Under the pieces are notes generated by a model that made no database searches, was not told the origin of the DNA, and saw nothing but the letters and a program-made list of their open reading frames with translations. A stretch of 64,000 nt of DNA from Cavia porcellus (lineage: Eukaryota > Chordata > Mammalia > Rodentia > Caviidae), in the NCBI RefSeq assembly GCF_034190915.1, contig NW_026947502.1, positions 1,427,173 to 1,491,172 of the forward strand, given 5' to 3'. The position numbers and the translations under genes were made by a program. Shown here one piece after another: positions 33,601 to 44,325 of this stretch (the first letter of the stretch is position 1; the number at the start of each line of letters is the position of its first letter).

Positions 33601-36600
33601 TTCCATTGGCTTTAAGCAATGCAAACTGGGCTGGTTGAGAATTGGATGTGTAATCTCTGAAGCAAAGAGATAAGTTAGTGTTACCCAGCCCAGTGACTCT
33701 CCAAATACATGGTTGAGCCGGGCAGGATGGAAAGCTGTGTTCCATGCTGTCAGCTGGACTGAGCCTTGGGAAAGAGGCTATCACTTCCCAGGGCAGACAG
33801 GCTTGTACATCAGTTGCTTACACCTCTAATTTTATTTATTTAATTTTTGGTACTGGGTTGAATTCATGACCTTGCACTCGCCAGGTAGGCCCTTACACTG
33901 CTGAGCTCAATCCCTGGCCCAGGATTGTACATCAGAGCTAAAGCACCAACCCTAAATCACTAAATGCTACCTCAGCTATGTCATGCAGATTGCGCTGTTT
34001 CTGGCCCTCCGCTTATTGCAGAGGTGATCTCAAACCTCCCACCTAGCCCAGCTCATGGCAGTCACACAGCAGTCACGCATTTCCTGACACTCTCACTGTC
34101 ACTCATCCCCAAGCCACTCCCCTTATGGAGGATTAATAAAAGGCAGGCTGGGCTCTGGGTCATGGCCTTTGTTCTGGTGAACACCATCTTGGCTGGACTT
34201 AGGACTCCCTGGCTCCCCACAACTGTATATATGTCTTAGTGTCTTTCTTCTCGCTGTGGGTTACACTGGAAGTGGTAGATTGGAATTAACTCACTAGAAT
34301 TCCAGTAACTTCTCCATGGGATTATAAATATAAATCTTCTTGGACTGAGATGAGGATGGAAAAGGACTCTCTATACACTGGAAGCGACTAGTGCCCAACC
34401 CATCCTCCCTGCTCCCCTTACCTGTGAACTGTCCGACCTGCGGTGGGAAGGAGCTTTGCGTTGGGTCCTGGTACTGGGGGGGTGGGCGGGTCAGATGGCG
34501 CTGATACTGCTGCTTCTCCTAGAGGATGCCAAGAACAGAGGAAACCAGTAGTGTCAGGCTGGAGAAAAGCAATGTCCCCACTTACTGCTCACACAGAACT
34601 CCTATGGGAATAATGCTGGTGATCTCATTTTGGCTTTTTAAATAAACAGTATGAAACAAGGATAGGGCAAATCTAAGAAGCATTGAATTAAAAAAAAAAA
34701 AAAGAGGTGTATTAGTTTTTCAAATATGGGAAGGTAGCCAGACTTGGTAGCGCATGCTTGTATTTGCTGCACCAAGGAGGCTTCGGTAGGAAGACCACAA
34801 GTTATAGTCCAGCCTGGGCAAACCAGCAACTTAGTGAGAAACACTGTTTTTTTTTATCAGTACCAGGGATTGACCTCATGACCGCTTGCTTGCAAGGCAG
34901 GTGCTTATGCCGCTGAGCTAAATCCCCAGCCCCCTCAAGTGAGCAACCCTGTTTAAGGGCTGGGGATTTAGCCCAGTTGTGAGTTCAATCCCTGGTACCA
35001 AAAAAAAAAAAAAGCAACAGCAACCGTGTCTCAAAATGAAGAAGATGATGAGGAAGAAGAGGAAAAGGAGGGAGAGGAAGAAGAAGAAGAAAAGGAGGAG
35101 GAAGAGGAAGGGTTGGGTCTTAAAGACCTCTGTCAAATGCCCAAATGCCGGAACAGGCAAACTGACAGAAACCGAGTAAATCAGAGGCTGTGTCACTGAG
35201 GAGCTGGAGATGGACAGTGACTGCTCATGGGTCAGGGTTCTCAGGTGATGATGCTCTAACATGATTGTGGTGATGGCTGCACAACTCTGCAAATACATGA
35301 AACACCAATGAATTCCACAATTGATTTTAATTTAATTATTTAACTTAGTTTATTTTTTGGAGACAGGGCCTTGCTATGTAGTCCAGGCTGGTCTTGAACT
35401 CAGGGATCCTCCTGCCTCAGTCTCCTGAGTGCTAGGATTACAGAGGTGTGCCACCATGCCTGGCTTGAATTCTCCAGTTTAAATGCACAAACTCTACATT
35501 CTAATAAGGTAGTTATTTTTAAAAAACAGGTGCAAGCAGAGTGGGACACACATGTAACCTCAGCTACTTAGTAGTGTTAAGTAAGGCAGGAGGATCACAA
35601 GTTCAAGGTCAGCCTGGGCAATTCAGTGAACCTGTCTTCAAATAAGATCAAGGATGTAACTCAGTACAAGGCCCTGGGTTCGGTCTTCCATTTCTTGTAG
35701 CACTGTGGACAGAGCCCAGGGCCTTCTCACTGAACCCATCTCCGCTACTGGGGTTGGGTTGTGAGGGGAGAGGGTCAAAGCATCCCCTCTGCACTCGCGG
35801 ACACAGCCTTGCACAGCCACAGGCAGAGCCTGCATGGCCCCTCCCGCCTCCCTTCTTCACCTGCTCTGCCAGGAGCTGCTGCTGCTGCTGCCTCTGCAGG
35901 AACTGTTGCTGGTGCTGCTGCTGCTGCTGCTGGTGCTGCTGCTGCTGCAAATGCTTCTGCTGCTGCTCCCTCTGCTTCTGCTGATCTAAAAGCAGCTGAT
36001 GCTGCTTCATGACAGCTGCTTGCTGCTGGCTGCTGAGATATGAGGCGCTGTTGTGCGTGGTGGCTATGGACACAGCAGGTGGCTGGGTCCCGACACCAGT
36101 GGCCTGAGCTGGCACAGAGACACTGGCAGGATTCTGCTCCTGTCAACACAGAGGAAGGGAGCTGGAGTGGGTGGGATGGGAAGCATCAGAGCTCACAGAG
36201 GCCACGAGAGCGCCACGTGGAGAGTGTTGGCTCGAGGCTCCCTCTGAGCTGGGCCTCTGTGTCCCTGCCAACGCCAGCAGGCTGGGTAAACACCAAATGC
36301 CAGGCTGCCTTCCAGCGCCCAAACAAGCAAACACTCGACCAGCACCAACTCTGCTCTCTCAAGGGTGGCTAGTGGCTGCCGTATCATTTCAACATCACTA
36401 CTTATACTCAGAAGAAAAAGGCCAGTAACAATTATTAAACAAGTTTAACTTTTTGAGGTCCTTTTCAGTTCTTACTAATTTGTATATGTAATCCTCATGA
36501 GAATGTTTTTTGAGGGCTAGGGTCTCACTCTGCAGTTCAGGCTGGCTTAGAACTCACTTTGTAGGCCATGATGGCTTCAACCTCAGTGACCCTCCTGCCT

Positions 36601-38953
36601 CAGCCTTATAGAGTGCTTGGATTACAGGTGTGCATCACCACACGCAGATCCTCATGAGTCTAGCAGTGTAATGTCTTTTTCTTTTCTTTTGTTTTTGAGA
36701 CAGAGTCTCACATGTAGTTCAGGCTGGTCTTGAACTCATGGCGATACTCTTGCCTCAGCCTTCTGAGTGCTGGGATTAAGGAATGTGCTCATGTTAGATT
36801 CCCTGTCTGAGAGACAGAACAATCATGACAGTGGTTCAAAGCTGTGCCCTGATAATGCACACCTCCTTCTTCCCAGAAGCCCCTATGGCTTCTCCTTTCC
36901 AAAAGTCTGCCAAAGCTCAGGAATGTAAAGGTTTATCCAATCCCCTGCACTCTCATGAAATACATCAGCTCACACCAGCCATCAGAGCCCTTCCTCCATC
37001 AAAGGCTGTATCATGCAGAGCCTGCCCTTTGTCTGTAGAGAGTCACCACAGCCTTCCTTGTGGTGACTCCCTCTATGCGCTCCCTGCTCATTAAACTCTT
37101 TTCTTATCTACTTGCCTCCTCTCTTTAATATTTTGTGCTGCTCTAGACTGAGTACAAATCACTCAATCATTACCACACCCAGATTTTTCTGATTTTTCAG
37201 ATGGAGCCTCACTATATGTCCCAGGCTGATCTTGAATCCAAGATCTTCCTGCTTCAGCCTCCCAATAGGTGTGACTACAGCCATGTGCCACTGCACCCAG
37301 CTCAAAAGATTCTGAACAATATGAAAGGTAGCAAAAAAGCAAAACTTCTAAAAAAAAAATACATGAAATGTGATCCTTTAAAAAAGCACAGGCATGGGCT
37401 GGGGATCTAGCTCAGTAGTATAAGTGCCTGCCTGGCAAGTGTGAGGTTGAGTTTGGTCCCTGGTACAAACAAAACAAAACAACCCCAAAAACAAAAAAAG
37501 CTGCAGGCACAGAATAATGCAAAGTGAACCGCATGCTTACCTGGCCAGGTGGAACCAGTGACCGGAAGGGTATATTTCCTGGCTTTGGTTTCATTAGAAA
37601 TAAGGGGTTTTGCTCATTATTCAGATGAGGCAGCTGCTGGGGAAGATAAGCCATCAGGGCTGGCTTGCTCTGGCTAGACCCGGGGCCACTTTGCCCACAG
37701 TCTGCTTTGTAATGAGACAGGGGTTTGGTATTGCCATAGTCCAGCACCGATCCTTGGCTATTCACGGAGTTCTGACCCAAGTTAGTTGGCGGCTGGTGAC
37801 TCAGCAGGTTCGAGTGGCCAGGCTGGAGGAAGGGGACTCCGGGCCGAGGGGAGCTCTTGCTTACTCCAGGCATCATGAGCAGCTGGGAGCTGGGGAAGTC
37901 CTGCTTGTAGCCAGCAGGGCTGGCAGGCTTCTCCACGGGATAAGGGACATCCAAAGGGCTGTGGGAGGGCCCTGTCTGCTGCCATGCAGGCATCTGGCCT
38001 GGGGCTGGGGCAGCCTGTGCTGGGTTTTGGAGCACCTGCTCACGCTTCTGCTTGGCAGCAATCTGTTGGAGCTGGTGGGTGGAGGACAGCTCAGGTGCCC
38101 CTCCTGGGCCCTGGCCAGACAGCACCCCCCCTGCGAGGGCTCTCGGCGCACTCTGGGCCTGGGCTGACGCCGGCATCAGGTTCGGACTGGGGGTGCCCGC
38201 CGCAGGCTGACCAGAGTTGTGAAACAAGGTCTGAGAGCCCCCAATGCTGGGGGGCTCTGTGCTCACAGATGCAGATGAAGGCCCCAGGAAGGTCTGTCCT
38301 GAAGACCCGGCCCTCACCTGGGGAGAGCCTACTTGTTCCTGCTCAAAGGCTGCCGGAGAGAATTCTGTCTTAATGTTAATGTCTTGGGACAAGGGGGTTT
38401 GTGTGGAAGCACTAGACGGCTCCGGGTCCTTTTTCTCTTCGAAGTCCTCAGTAAACAGGTCCTTCATGTCTTCGTCAGGCACGGACCTGTTCAGCTCCTC
38501 GATGAGCTCCTTCCACTCCTGTTCGTTGAGGTTGAGGTCTGGCATGAGATTGCTCTGTGAGATGGAGCCTCCAGCCCCAGCGATCATGCAAGGCAGGTCG
38601 TCCACAGGCTCCTGCTTCAGCTCCTTGCTCAGGCTCAGAGCAAAGGCCTCACCAGCGTTACCACATCCATTCAGGTGGAGGCCAGGGTCAGCCAGACACT
38701 TTTTGTGGATGGCATCAAGCCCCAGGGAGTGCTTCCCAGTGGACTGTAAGGCCTCTCCAGCAGAGGGCTTGTCAGGGGGTGGACCGAGGGGCGAGGCAGG
38801 AGGCAGTCCGTTAGCAGACAGGGTCACCCCCAGAGGGGCCTCACGCCGTGTCTTCTTATGTCCAGGAAAGAGGTCTCCATAGCCGTTCTGTTGCTCGCCA
38901 TTCTGAGGGGAGGTGGTATTGTCAAGATTCCTTTTCACTGTATCATGAAGAAG
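30608..38953 (-). CDS. MAML1: Mastermind-like transcriptional co-activator 1, exons 2-5 (N-terminal exon outside window)
   Basis: Nuclear co-activator that joins the Notch intracellular domain-RBPJ complex and recruits p300 and the CDK8 module. Minus-strand coding exons in the window: 38953-37541 (1413 nt), 36139-35861 (279), 34518-34422 (97), 31569-30608 (962 with TAG). They give 916 residues; with an exon 1 of about 100 residues this fits the human length of 1016. The first in-window residues are LLHDTVKRNLDN. Visible: KKTRRE basic patch, acidic EEWKELIEELN block followed by DMKDLF, an IKTEF sumoylation-like site, the Gln/His-rich exon 3, and the acidic C-terminus EEWINELDDFLGSQ. The Notch-binding helix of the family is encoded by the missing exon 1. 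All visible junctions are GT-AG and phase-compatible. Confidence 0.96.
32380..32520 (+). repeat. B1 SINE
   Basis: CACCCCAGCACTTGAGAGGC, GAGGCAGGAGGAG and a TAGTGAGACCC end. Confidence 0.75.
32557..32683 (-). repeat. B1 SINE
   Basis: GAGACAAGGTCTCTTTATG opening and CCTGCCTCAGCCTCCCAAG. Confidence 0.8.
32688..32768 (-). repeat. ID-like SINE
   Basis: Poly(T), GGTATCAGGGATCGAACTC and a GAGCTAAATCCGTGACC end. Confidence 0.85.
32778..32895 (-). repeat. B1 SINE
   Basis: TTTTGAGAAAGGTCTTGC opening and GTAGCTGAGATTACTGGTG. Confidence 0.75.
32970..33067 (-). repeat. ID-like SINE
   Basis: Poly(T), GGTACCGGGGATCAAACTC and a GCTAAATCCCCAGCCCC end. Confidence 0.9.
33082..33192 (-). repeat. B1 SINE
   Basis: TTGAGATCTGGTCTCAC opening and TCCTGCCTCAGTCTTGG; with the preceding ID part of a nested SINE cluster. 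Confidence 0.65.
33838..33920 (-). repeat. ID-like SINE
   Basis: TTTTTGGTACTGGGTTGAATTC and a GCTCAATCCCTGGCCC end. Confidence 0.8.
33940..34330 (+). repeat. Possible old LTR
   Basis: An AATAAA at about 34135-34140, just before the segment AGGCAGGCTGGGCTCTGGG, and a T-rich tail give an LTR-like look, but no terminal TG/CA pair or target duplication could be set. It lies in MAML1 intron 4. Confidence 0.25.
34733..34840 (+). repeat. B1 SINE, decayed
   Basis: GACTTGGTAGCGCATGCTTG head and a CCAGCCTGGGCAAACCAGC segment. Confidence 0.6.
34846..34935 (-). repeat. ID-like SINE
   Basis: Poly(T), CAGTACCAGGGATTGACCTC and a GCTAAATCCCCAGCCCC end. Confidence 0.9.
34958..35013 (+). repeat. Internally deleted ID-like SINE
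   Basis: GGGCTGGGGATTTAGCCCAG jumps to TTGTGAGTTCAATCCC and poly(A); the middle is missing. Confidence 0.8.
35050..35112 (+). repeat. Pure purine tract (63 nt)
   Basis: An uninterrupted run of A and G built of GAA, GGA and AGG units, next to an ID element in MAML1 intron 3. Such tracts can form triplex DNA. Confidence 0.85.
35180..35305 (+). mobile_element. Old LINE-1 (L1M-type) 3' fragment
   Basis: GTGGTGATGGCTGCACAACT near 35265-35290 is the same L1M-type 3' signature as near 47640. It is short and decayed, in MAML1 intron 3. Confidence 0.45.
35345..35468 (-). repeat. B1 SINE
   Basis: TTTGGAGACAGGGCCTTGC opening and GTGCTAGGATTACAGAGG. Confidence 0.85.
35530..35640 (+). repeat. B1 SINE, decayed
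   Basis: CATGTAACCTCAGCTACTTA, GGCAGGAGGATCAC and AGCCTGGGCAATTC. Confidence 0.65.
35861..36000 (-). repeat. MAML1: CAG/CAA-rich Gln/His tract in MAML1 exon 3
   Basis: Exon 3 encodes runs of Gln broken by His, Lys, Phe-Leu and Arg (segments such as KHLQQQQHQQQQQQHQQQFL and QRQQQQQLLAEQ). Mixed CAG and CAA codons and the His interruptions limit pure repeat length to about six CAG. The tract is longer than the human one as I recall it. The opposite strand gives poly-Cys and poly-Ala open frames that are shadows. Confidence 0.85.
36505..36650 (-). repeat. B1 SINE
   Basis: TAGGGTCTCACTCTGCAG and GACCCTCCTGCCTCAGCC. Confidence 0.75.
36673..36785 (-). repeat. B1 SINE
   Basis: TTTTTGAGACAGAGTCTCAC and GAGTGCTGGGATTAAGG; adjoins the solo LTR, which seems to have split it. 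Confidence 0.75.
36808..37169 (+). repeat. Solo LTR, same family as the provirus at 17.5 kb
   Basis: Shares with the 5' LTR at 17531 the opening TGAGAGACAG, the middle block with the CAATCCCCTGCACTCTCA segment, the TTAAACTCTTT region and the end CACTCAATCA. It lies antisense in MAML1 intron 2, inside an older B1-like repeat. A clean target duplication was not found, so the left boundary is uncertain by about 15 bp. Confidence 0.75.
37172..37302 (-). repeat. B1 SINE, decayed
   Basis: CAGATGGAGCCTCACTATAT and CCTGCTTCAGCCTCCCAA. Confidence 0.65.
37396..37475 (+). repeat. ID-like SINE near the MAML1 exon 2 donor
   Basis: GGGCTGGGGATCTAGCTCAG head, TTTGGTCCCTGGTAC and an A-rich end, 66 bp from exon 2. 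Confidence 0.85.
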
Positions 38954-40172
38954 CTGAAAAGCATTGAAAAGGGAGACATGAGTACATAACCTAACCTCTG
39001 AGGCTCCCGCTGCTTCCAACTGTCACTTAAACTGGGGCCTGCATTCTTACATGCTTTCTGGGGCGCCACCTCACCCTAGGACTGGCCCACCACCAGGTCT
39101 GGGTCTGGGTGGTCCCAATCGAATGTCAAGCTCAGCTGGGGAAAAATGTGTCAAACCCTGGACTTCTGCAGCTCTCTGTTTTGCACGATACAAGCCGGAT
39201 GCTCCCTGACATCTAGTTGCAGAGTTTGTTCAAAAACAGAGCTAAGCAAAGAGCCAGAGGAAAGCAGAAGCTAAGCAAAGAGCCACTGAAATTCGTGGGA
39301 CATTGCTGGAATCCTGGGCTATACCTGAGATCAGCCACTACCTTGACTTTCCACTCACAGGAACCAGTAAATACCTGTATGAAGCCAGCTTGATATGGAT
39401 TCCCTTCCCTTCCGCTGAAGAAGCCCTGCCTAGAGCAGGCTCTGGAACTGGAATAATTCTTCACAGATCACATGGGCCTCTGCCTTTCAGCTGTTATCCC
39501 AGCCTCCTCCCCATCACCAAAACACCTTCTAAACCCCTGCCCTGAATACTGCCCCTGGGAGCCTTGCTACGGCCCGTACTGGGAGGTAATCGAGTCTACC
39601 CTGGCGCTGCTGTGCTCTGCTATGCCAACTCTAACAACCTCCTCGTGAGTCTGCTTGTGCCAGGGACAGGACTGAAGAACACAGACCAATAAGGCAAAGC
39701 CTTCTCTTCACGGCCTCTAACTGCCTAGATGGGGCATATCTGGACATGAGGGCACAGAACAAGCTAAATGTCCTACACAGGCACTACGGCAGCAAGCAGC
39801 TTGAGTGCTCCAGGGGCAGGTGTTTCGTGATGAGAACACAAATGGGGTGGACAGGAGATGAGGTGGCATCTTCCCATGTCCCCATCCTACCTTCAACTGT
39901 TGGGGTGTGACTGACCCCTGCCAGAGGGGGCGCCTGTACCAGGCCCCAGCATCCCAATCACAACCCTGTGACCCCAACTGCAGAAGGTTCCTTGGGCTGT
40001 TCCCGCAGGCACTCAGTCTGTCTGCAGGAAGCTGTCTGCAGACATCAATTTCCTCCACATCTAGGCCTCTAGGCTGCATTCTACTGTTAGCATATTCCCC
40101 CCCCTCCCCAGGATATCAAGATTTTCCTTTTTTCTTTTGGTAATACGGGGATTGAACCCGAGGCCTTCATAC

Positions 40173-40626
40173 TGAAAGAGTTGCCGGCCCAGATGGAACA
40201 CTGTAACCAGAAAAGGCTGCAGCTAAACTCCCCCCCCCCCCGCCCCCTATGGACTTGATTGTAACCCTATATCCCCATCCTTAAGAATCTGTGCGCCAAT
40301 GAGATACCTGTGCATCTCTAATGGCATTAGGGTGCTGCCCTAAGCTTAGGCTATTTAGATTCCCCCACGCCACGTGTCCGAGAGAGTTCGCCAGAGAGAG
40401 AGACCCAGATTTCAGCGGCCAGCGCTGGCCAGTGCGCCAGTCTCCACTCCCCGTGTTCCCGGAGAGACCACCCGCCCCGGGTGCAGAGATGCTGCGCCTG
40501 GGGCCAGCGGCGGGGGGCCCCCTCCCCGCAGTCCCGGAATAAAGCCACCGCTGACCACTACTTTCACGGCCGTCTGCTCCATTCCTCCCACGGACTTCTC
40601 TCCTCTCCCTTCTCTCAGACCTAACA
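40173..40626 (+). repeat. Solo LTR inserted in an older repeat, 4-bp target duplication ATAC
   Basis: A 454-bp element starts TGAAAGAG, ends CTAACA, and is flanked by ATAC on both sides (40169-40172 and 40627-40630). The interrupted repeat resumes correctly on the right. It carries AATAAA at 40538-40543 and a CpG-rich stretch before it. The 4-bp duplication fits a class I element. The family name is unknown to me. Confidence 0.7.
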
Positions 40627-43082
40627 ATACCAGGCACGCATTTCACTACTGAGCTGCATCTCTAGATCATTTCAAAATGTTCTGAGACATTCTTGCTGAG
40701 CTGCCAAGGCAGTCCTGGAACTTCAGCTCCCTTGAGGTGCGGGATCTCAGGTGTGCATCAGCAGTCCCGGTTCAGGCTTCTCTCTCTTAGCTGTGAACCC
40801 CAGCTGAGGTAGTCTTTCAATCCAGATAAAGATAAGTTGGTGTGGAAAAAAAATTAAAGCAATGCTGAACAATAGAACTGTAGGGCAGAGGTAGTCACAG
40901 AATTTTTGGACCCAATTTAAGCAAGCACAGGGTCTCTGTACAGACACAACTGCTTTGCTTCCAGACACGGATTCCTGTTTCCTACTGCCACCTAGAGGGT
41001 GCAGGGAGAGGAGAGCCACACCCCTAAAATGGATCCTCTATTAAACATAACCTTCAGGAAATAAAATTCATCCCCATTTAACTGGTCAGAGAAAATAAAA
41101 ATGAGTTGCTAATATTTATGCCTTTTCCATTTTTCTTCTGTTCCACAGAGCCAGGTCCCAGCTGCTCTGGAAACCCAGGAACTTGGTTTTCCATTTTCCT
41201 AAAGGGGACGATGGAAACCTAGAGGGTCAGGCATTGGGTGAGTCAGCTGGCTGTCCCAGATTAGAAACAGGCTCCCTCTCTGCCCCAACAATTATAAAAG
41301 CCACCACACCCTTTCAACAGCCACACGCGAACAGCTGCAGACAAGTTCCAAAGAGCGATTCCATTTTGCAACAGCACTGCTTTGCAAACACTGAGCCACT
41401 TTTGTGAACTTTTCACAAAACTCACTGGGAATGGTGTAGGTGGGCTGAGGAGTGTGGATGGTGGAGGCTCAGGCACTGTAGGGCAGCAAAGGTGAATTAC
41501 CTTGAAGGCTGAGCCCCAGGCATTTACAGTGGGGCGAGAAAGCAGCCTGAATAGGTTAGAAGTGATGTCAGAGCAAATAGCAGGTGTAGCAAGTCACACA
41601 GGACCAACTGCCACCTGTAAACACACTGGCCTCCTGTGGGTGTCCACCCAGAGGTTCTTGTTCTGAGAACCAAACCATCTCAGTCAGGGGTCCATGAGGA
41701 GCCAGTTCTGGGGAAATGACTTGACCCACACTCTGGTCTGCTGCAGAACAGCTCCCTGATGGGGCTGGCAAGTCAGCAAAGCAGCCCTGCAGGCTGGGCT
41801 CCTTCCCACATCCGGGCTGGCTCACATGGGAAGGCCTTGGTCCTTTGCCGCAGAGCCAGGCATCCAGCAGAAGGGGGCTGCAGGCCACCGATGCTGCACT
41901 GAATGGAGCTGACCCACTGTAAATCAGCACCTGCCTCCACTTCCTGCCCCCACTAACCTGAAGGAGGGTCCCTTGCCTGTCGAACCTCCTCCTCTCACCA
42001 CTCACTGCTGTGATCCCAGGGTGCTGACAGCGCCTGCAACTCCCCCAAGGAGCAGCCTGCTGTGGAAGGTAGGAGTGGTTCTGCATCGTGCGCCCCAGCT
42101 TTCTGCCTCTCCCGTGGGTACTGGGGATTCACCCTTCCTGAGCCTCCCTCTGCTTCCACCCTTCTATCAGCCACCACCACCCACCGCCTTGGTGCTCCAC
42201 CATACAGGTGCAATCCTCACACCCTGGGAAGGGACAGAACGCGGGGAAAGGAAGGCTGGAGTGAGGGAGAGTTTCTGGAAGGTCGGCACAGTGTACAGGC
42301 TGTCAACCGCAGGCCACACTGGCAGCCCACTCCTGAGCCTGTCTCTCTCTCCCTCCTCCTCCCTCCACCACCTAAGAAGCCCAATGAACTGCCTCCGCAG
42401 TGGCCGTTCCCTCCCCACACTGTCTATCTTCTTTTCTACTCTGCTTTCTCTCCATTTCCCTTGCCCTGCCGTCGGTGGAGTGGCGAGCGCTCTCCCAGTT
42501 CCCTTGCCCTGCACCCTTCTCCCTGGAATCCTACTGGGTGACACATCCTTCACACAGGTCTGTCATCACCAGGTTCTTCCCAGCTCATCTGCCCTTCCCC
42601 AAGTCAGGCTGGCTTCTCCTGCTCTAAGGGGTGCCCCTGTTCCTGCACACCTCTCCCCCGCGCACAGACAGCTCAGAAGAAGCTTGTCCAGGTCTGAAGC
42701 CAGGTCCTCCAGTCCCCTGCTCCCACCTCAGACAAGGTCCCTGGTGCGGCAGCCGCGGCCAGAGACCACAGGCCCTTTCCTGCCTCCCTGGCACTCTGCC
42801 CAGCACCAGGCCACTGAGCCTCCCCCTGTGGGGCTCTTCAGCTTTTGCGTCTCCTTCCTACCCCTCCTTCCCTTTCTTCCTCAGGGCTGATGATGGAGCC
42901 CAGGGCCTCAGGCGCAAGCAGGGGTGTGGGAAGGTGCCCCACCCCAGCTGTGCCCCAGCCCATTTCCCCACTACCTCCAATTTCCCTTGTGTGAATCACT
43001 GCAACTGCATCAAAAGCCAGTCTCATCCCAACCTGACCCCACGTGCATTCCACACCACAGCTGCGTGCTGCTCCAGAGCAGA

Positions 43083-43220
43083 TCTAATCACCTCCTTCTT
43101 CTCTTCTTTTTGGAGACAGTGTCTTGCTATGTAGCTCAGCCTGGCCTTGAACTCATGGCAATCCTCATGCTTCAGCTTCCCGAGTGCTGGGATTACAGGC
43201 CTGCACCACCACACCAGGTA
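43083..43220 (-). repeat. B1 SINE
   Basis: TTTTTGGAGACAGTGTC opening and GAGTGCTGGGATTACAGGCC. Confidence 0.85.
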
Positions 43221-43481
43221 AAATCATAATTTTTTAAGGTGATAATTTAATTACTGACAACTTCAGCCTAGCAGTAGACTTGCTCTTTTCTTGAGCCTGG
43301 CCGGCACCCTGCTGTTTCTGAAGGGCAGTCACCATTGACCTAGTGTGCCTAGTGGTCCTGGCTGACTACTCCTCCTGGTTTGCACCAGGACTTATTCCTA
43401 CTAACCCTTCAAAACCACCCTGGAAGACAAGGACCACTGTTCCTGTTTTACAACTGATCTGAAATTTAGAAAATTACATAA

Positions 43482-43592
43482 AGCTGGCATGGTGGTACAT
43501 GCTGGTAGTCAGTACCCAAGAGGCTGAGGCAGAACAATTGCCTTAAGTCTGAGCCTAGCCTGAACCATGTAGTGAGATCCTGTCCCCAAAAA
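43482..43592 (+). repeat. B1 SINE
   Basis: GCTGGCATGGTGGTACATGC head, AAGAGGCTGAGGCAGAAC. Confidence 0.75.
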
Positions 43593-43764
43593 AAGAAGAA
43601 AAAAAGTTGGCTGTCTCAGGAAGGAGTCTTTGCAGGTGTGGAGTCTGCTGTAGATGCCAGCCAGTCTCCTGTGTCAGAAGCACAGCTAGGTCCAGGGAAA
43701 CCCGTTTCCATGTGTGACCCTCCAGAAAGAGGCTGTGCACAAACACCAAAGCCAAAGCCACGCA

Positions 43765-43925
43765 GCGTGAGTCCAAGCCAGGGGCACTACTGCATGCCTG
43801 TAAGCCCAGCATTCTGGAGGCTGAGGCAGGAGGCTCACTGTGAGTTTGAGGCCAGCCTGGGCTACACTGTGAGTTCAAGACCAGCCTGAACTACATAGTG
43901 AGACCCTGTCTCAAACAATAAGAAT
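43765..43925 (+). repeat. B1 SINE with repeated right segment
   Basis: CATGCCTGTAAGCCCAGC head; the GGCCAGCCTGGGCTACAC segment is followed by a second similar segment, then GAGACCCTGTCTCAAAC. Confidence 0.8.
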
Positions 43926-44325
43926 AAAATTTTTTACTCTGAAATAATTGTACATTAGTAGGAAATTACAAAGATAGTAAAAAGAGGTTCTATGTACCCT
44001 TTATACATCCTCCTCACCACATTTGTATTTTACAGAATTAGAGCACAATATCACAACACTGAAGGAAGGAATCTGATAATGGGTAGACATGACAAAAGCA
44101 ACTCTCCATCTCTTTCCCCACTGAGGACCAAACCTAGCACCTCCTGCATGCTAGGCAAATTTTCCACATCTCCAGCCTAATAGAACCTCTTTAAAAAGGT
44201 CTATTGTTTGAGGTCAGCTCATACTACAAAGTGAGACCCTGGGACAGAACAAAAGGAAACCAAACCCAACCCAACTCAAAATCTATTTAAAACTGTTGCG
44301 GGGGTGCACGACTGTAATCCCAGCA

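Larger units (their letters stand above)
31570..34421 (-). other. MAML1: MAML1 intron 4
   Basis: Intron between the 97-nt exon 4 and the terminal exon, donor GTAAGG and acceptor CTTCCAG. The part next to exon 5 (31570-32380) is unique. 32380-33200 is a dense nest of B1 and ID SINEs. 33200-34330 is mostly unique or old LTR-like sequence with one ID element. Confidence 0.85.
34519..35860 (-). other. MAML1: MAML1 intron 3
   Basis: Intron between the Gln-rich exon 3 and exon 4, donor GTGAAG and acceptor CCTCTAG. It holds B1 and ID SINEs, a 63-nt pure purine tract on the plus strand and an old L1 3' fragment. Confidence 0.85.
36140..37540 (-). other. MAML1: MAML1 intron 2
   Basis: Intron between the large exon 2 and exon 3, donor GTAAGC and acceptor GTTGACAG. 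It contains minus-strand B1 copies, a solo LTR (36808-37169) of the same family as the provirus at 17.5 kb and an ID element near the donor. Confidence 0.85.

Noticed and set aside
35754..36012. Poly-Cys and poly-Ala open frames on the plus strand
   Set aside because: Antisense readings of the CAG/CAA-rich MAML1 exon 3.
41973..42890. 305-codon plus-strand open frame in MAML1 intron 1
   Set aside because: Pro/Ser/Leu-rich with a pyrimidine-rich coding strand, no domain, no promoter or splice context; most likely chance.
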